From Puffinus mauretanicus (taxonomy: Eukaryota; Chordata; Aves; Procellariiformes; Procellariidae): a stretch of DNA of 64,000 bases. Positions 61,494 through 64,000 of this stretch are shown piece by piece. The notes beneath the pieces were generated by a model. It worked only from the letters and a program-made list of their open reading frames with translations, did not search any database and had not been told where the DNA came from. The translations under genes were made by a program, and so were the position numbers. Every line of letters begins with the position of its first letter. The first letter of the stretch is position 1. The stretch spans positions 2,868,501 to 2,932,500 of the forward strand of contig JAJKFH010002906.1 of assembly GCA_023333565.1 (NCBI GenBank), read 5' to 3'.

Positions 61494-61999
61494 AAACAAA
61501 CTGCCCTAAAAATGAGAGGAGATCAGGATACTCCAATACGGTCCACAGAGGAAGATGCTAAATCAGTCCTCAGAACAATTCAGTTACTGTATCCTAATGC
61601 AAGTAAACAGGAGATGATGGAAAGCTAGATACACAATCAAGTTTGTAACCAAATTAACATGACAAAATTAGGTGGATAATGCTTACCAGCAGAAGAATAA
61701 TAACAAAGCAAAATATTAGAGTTCTGGAAGGGAGACTTCAATGAATTCAGAGATTTGCATGGTAAAATCATCTGTGGATCTGATACAAAGAAAATTAGGA
61801 GTTAGAGATGGCATTTTCTAAAAAAGTACCCCACCAAACCAAACCAAACCAACCCAACCCAAACCATGGGGACAGGTACAAATCTGTAGAGGAAAAGGTT
61901 GTCAGATACAAATATGAGTAAGTTGGATTTGAGAGCCAGAAAGATTAAACAATAAGAGAAACCTAAGTCAGGCTTCAAAGGACAAAAAGAAAAACACTG
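61494..61999. other. Short unique stretch between CR1 and LTR
   Basis: This is AT-rich sequence whose only marked item is an (AAACC)n-type microsatellite at 61834-61865. Confidence 0.5.
61834..61865. repeat. (AAACC)n / (AACCC)n microsatellite
   Basis: The tract is ACCAAACCAAACCAACCC followed by AACCCAAACC, a pentamer repeat with A/C interruptions. Confidence 0.92.
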
Positions 62000-63088
62000 T
62001 GTGGTGGGTTGACCCTGGCTGGATACCAGGTGCCCACCAAAGCTGCTCTATTACTCACTGTCCTCAGCTGGAAAGGGGAGAGAAAATACAATGAAAGGCT
62101 CATGGGTCGAGGTAAGGACAAGGAGATCACTCACCAGTTACCATCAAGGGCAAAACAGACTCAACTTGGGGAAATCAGTTTAATTTATTACCAATAAAAA
62201 ACAGAGTAGGGTAATGAGAAATAAAAACCAAATACTAAAAACACCTCCCCACCACCCCTCCCTTCTTCTCAGGATCAACTTCACTCCCAAATTCTCTACC
62301 TCCTCCCCGCCAGCGGCACAGGGGGACGGGGAATGGGGGTTGTGGTCAGTTCATCACATGTTGTCTCTGCTGCTTCTTCCTCCTCGTGGGGAGGACTCCT
62401 CACACTCTTTCCCTGCTCCAGCGTGGGATCCCTCCCACGGGAGACAGTTCTCCACGAACTTCTCCAACGTGAGTGCTTCCCACGGGCTGCAGTTCTTCAT
62501 GAACTGCTCCAGCGTGAGTCCTTTCCACGGGGTCACAAGTCCTGTCAGCAAACCTGCTCCAGCGTGGGCTCCTCTCTCCACGGGTCCTCAGGTCCTGCCA
62601 GGAGCCTGCTCCAGTACGGGCTTCCCAAGGGGTCACAGCCTCCTTCGGGCATCCACCTGCTCGTGGGGTCCTCCACGGGCTGCAGGCAGATATCTGCTCC
62701 ACCATTAACCTCCATGGGCTGCAGGGGGACAGCCTGCCTCACCGTGAACTTCACCAGGGACTGCAGGGGAATCCCTGCTCTGGTGCCTGGAGCACCTCCT
62801 CCCCTCCTTCTTCACTGACCTGGGTGTCTGCAGAGTTGTTTCTCTCACATATTCTCACTCCTCTCTTTGGCTGTAGTTGCACAGTTTTCCCCCTCCCTTC
62901 TTAAATATGTGATCCCAGAGGCTCTACCACCGTCGCTGATGGGCTCAGCCTTGGCCAGCGGCAGGTCCGACTTGGAGCTGGCTGGCATCGGCTCTATCGG
63001 ACACAGGGGAAGCTTCTAGTAGCTTCTCACAGAAGCCACCCCTGTAGCCCCCCCCGCTACCAAAACCTTGCCACACAAACCCAATACA
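62000..63088 (-). mobile_element. Solo LTR, second group, long form (1.09 kb)
   Basis: This is a 1089-bp solo LTR in minus orientation (TGTATTGGGTTTGTGTGG... to ...GGGTCAACCCACCACA). A perfect 5-bp target duplication CACTG flanks it (61995-61999 and 63089-63093). Minus-strand signals are a TATA-like CATATTTAAGAAG (62897-62909) and AATAAA (62184-62189). The interior (about 62396-62790) is a degenerate tandem repeat. Its ends match the short form at 40329-40855. A family of this sequence is very common in neoavian genomes, from memory; I do not assign a name. No coding provirus is attached. Confidence 0.92.
62396..62790 (-). repeat. Degenerate 40-52-bp tandem array inside LTR
   Basis: Units share the core CTCCAGCGTGGG...CCACGGG. 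Two neighbouring units are exactly 45 bp (62441-62485 and 62486-62530). Flanking units vary between about 39 and 52 bp, giving roughly nine units. On the minus strand the two 45-bp units stay in frame and encode LTLEQFMKNCSPWEA and LTLEKFVENCLPWEG. Confidence 0.8.
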
Positions 63089-63093
63089 CACTG

Positions 63094-64000
63094 AAGGCAC
63101 AAAAAAAAAAAAAAAAAAGAAAAGAAGCAATGCAATAAGACATTCAACTAGCAAGGAACATGGAAGACAGCAAGAAATTGGTTTGTAAGAATACTGGAGT
63201 TAACACAAAGATTAAGAAAGTATTGTTCTGATATTCAACGGAGAAGGAAGAAGACAGTTTCAGGAAAAGCTCTTTAATAACTTTCTTGTATGCCCTCACT
63301 AAAAAGAGAAACTGATCAAATGGCTGTCACAGTTCATAGGTGCAGGTAAGGGACAAGACTTTGTTTTTGAACAGGGAAACATAGGCGAGGGAGCTTTAAA
63401 GGCATAAAGAAGTTAAAAAATTTCAAATCATCTGGGTCTCAGGAGTTTCATTCCTGTTCATTCAGTGACCATTCTTGAGCACTCCTAAGTGTTCAAAAGG
63501 TGAGAAAAGGCTAGGGAACAGTGATCATGGTGCCTAACAAAAGAGAGAGAAGCCGTAGAGCAGTACCTTTTAATGTCATTTACCCTGGCATCCACATGGC
63601 ATTTCATACTATGCCCCCTAACTTTCTTGCACGAAAACATGCACTACAGAAAAACAGTCCCAAATGGTTATGAAGCTGGTTAGAAGAATGTATTCTGCTT
63701 AGGCAGAAATAATCTGTTGTGCAAATAGAAAAAAAGAAGCAACTTTAAGTAGCTACATTGAAAAAAGTAGTGAGGATTTTTGTAGAACCGAAGCAAGCAC
63801 AAGTGAACTAAAGCACACTGTCTCAAAAAATGTAATCATCATGCTGGGTCCTACTTGTACAGCATGGCAGACCCTTAAAGTAATCAAGTCTTTTTATTCA
63901 GCCCTGGTAAAACATCCCTGGACAGCTGTGTCCAGTCTTCCAGCACTGCATTTCAATAATAAATCCAGGCACAAATCCTGAGAGAGCAAGTAGAATAATC
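63094..64000. other. Unique sequence to window end
   Basis: An A18 run (63101-63118) follows the LTR closely. The rest is AT-rich, with no supportable gene or repeat. Confidence 0.5.

Noticed and set aside
1..64000. CRISPR array, bacterial operon, tRNA or rRNA gene, phage or plasmid system
   Set aside because: None of the required structures is present, and the repeats, base composition and splice signals are those of a bird genome.

Overview
This window is eukaryotic, and almost certainly avian, non-coding-rich DNA. The evidence is four sizeable CR1 non-LTR retrotransposon copies plus one CR1 tail scrap. Three copies keep a readable 3' end with the bird-type octamer tail (ATTCTATG-like); the fourth runs off the left edge. 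There are also six solo LTRs of two endogenous-retrovirus LTR groups common in neognath birds. No bacterial or viral gene organisation, CRISPR array, tRNA or rRNA was seen. The species and chromosome cannot be told from the sequence alone.

Layout: a CR1 copy runs off the left edge (1-628, minus). A short CpG island at about 4595-4885 has paired X-box-like (RFX-type) motifs and is the only clear promoter-like sequence. About 44 kb of AT-rich DNA follows, interrupted by solo LTRs at 7162-7676, 23761-24337, 34101-34665, 40329-40855 and 46718-47301, and by CR1 copies at 28082-28622 and 42829-44710. At 49278-49537 a well-formed 3' splice site opens an 85-codon frame ending in a stop. It is followed by an AT-rich stretch with several AATAAA signals and reads as the terminal exon and 3' UTR of a plus-strand gene. 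From about 50.8 kb to the end the sequence looks intergenic or intronic, with a CR1 copy (60988-61493) and a 1.1-kb solo LTR (62000-63088).

Interpretation: the simplest reading is one plus-strand gene starting at or near the CpG island and ending near 50.8 kb, with large introns. I could not recognise the gene. The X-box-like promoter motifs and the charged tail of the last exon are compatible with a ciliary or centrosomal protein, but this is inference. Two further exon candidates (22940-23004 and 41102-41267) have good splice sites and open frames and remain unproven. Four of the five LTRs in this interval lie antisense to the proposed gene, as expected for tolerated intronic insertions.

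The most unusual structures are: a CR1 copy that keeps its GC-rich 5' end but has lost most of its centre (42829-44710); a degenerate tandem array of about 45-bp units inside the LTR at 62000; a near-perfect hairpin at 46396-46444; and a conserved CCAAT/CRE/TATA module in the LTR promoters. I did not find a convincing new multi-gene system. Most long open frames here are antisense shadows of CR1 or LTR sequence.
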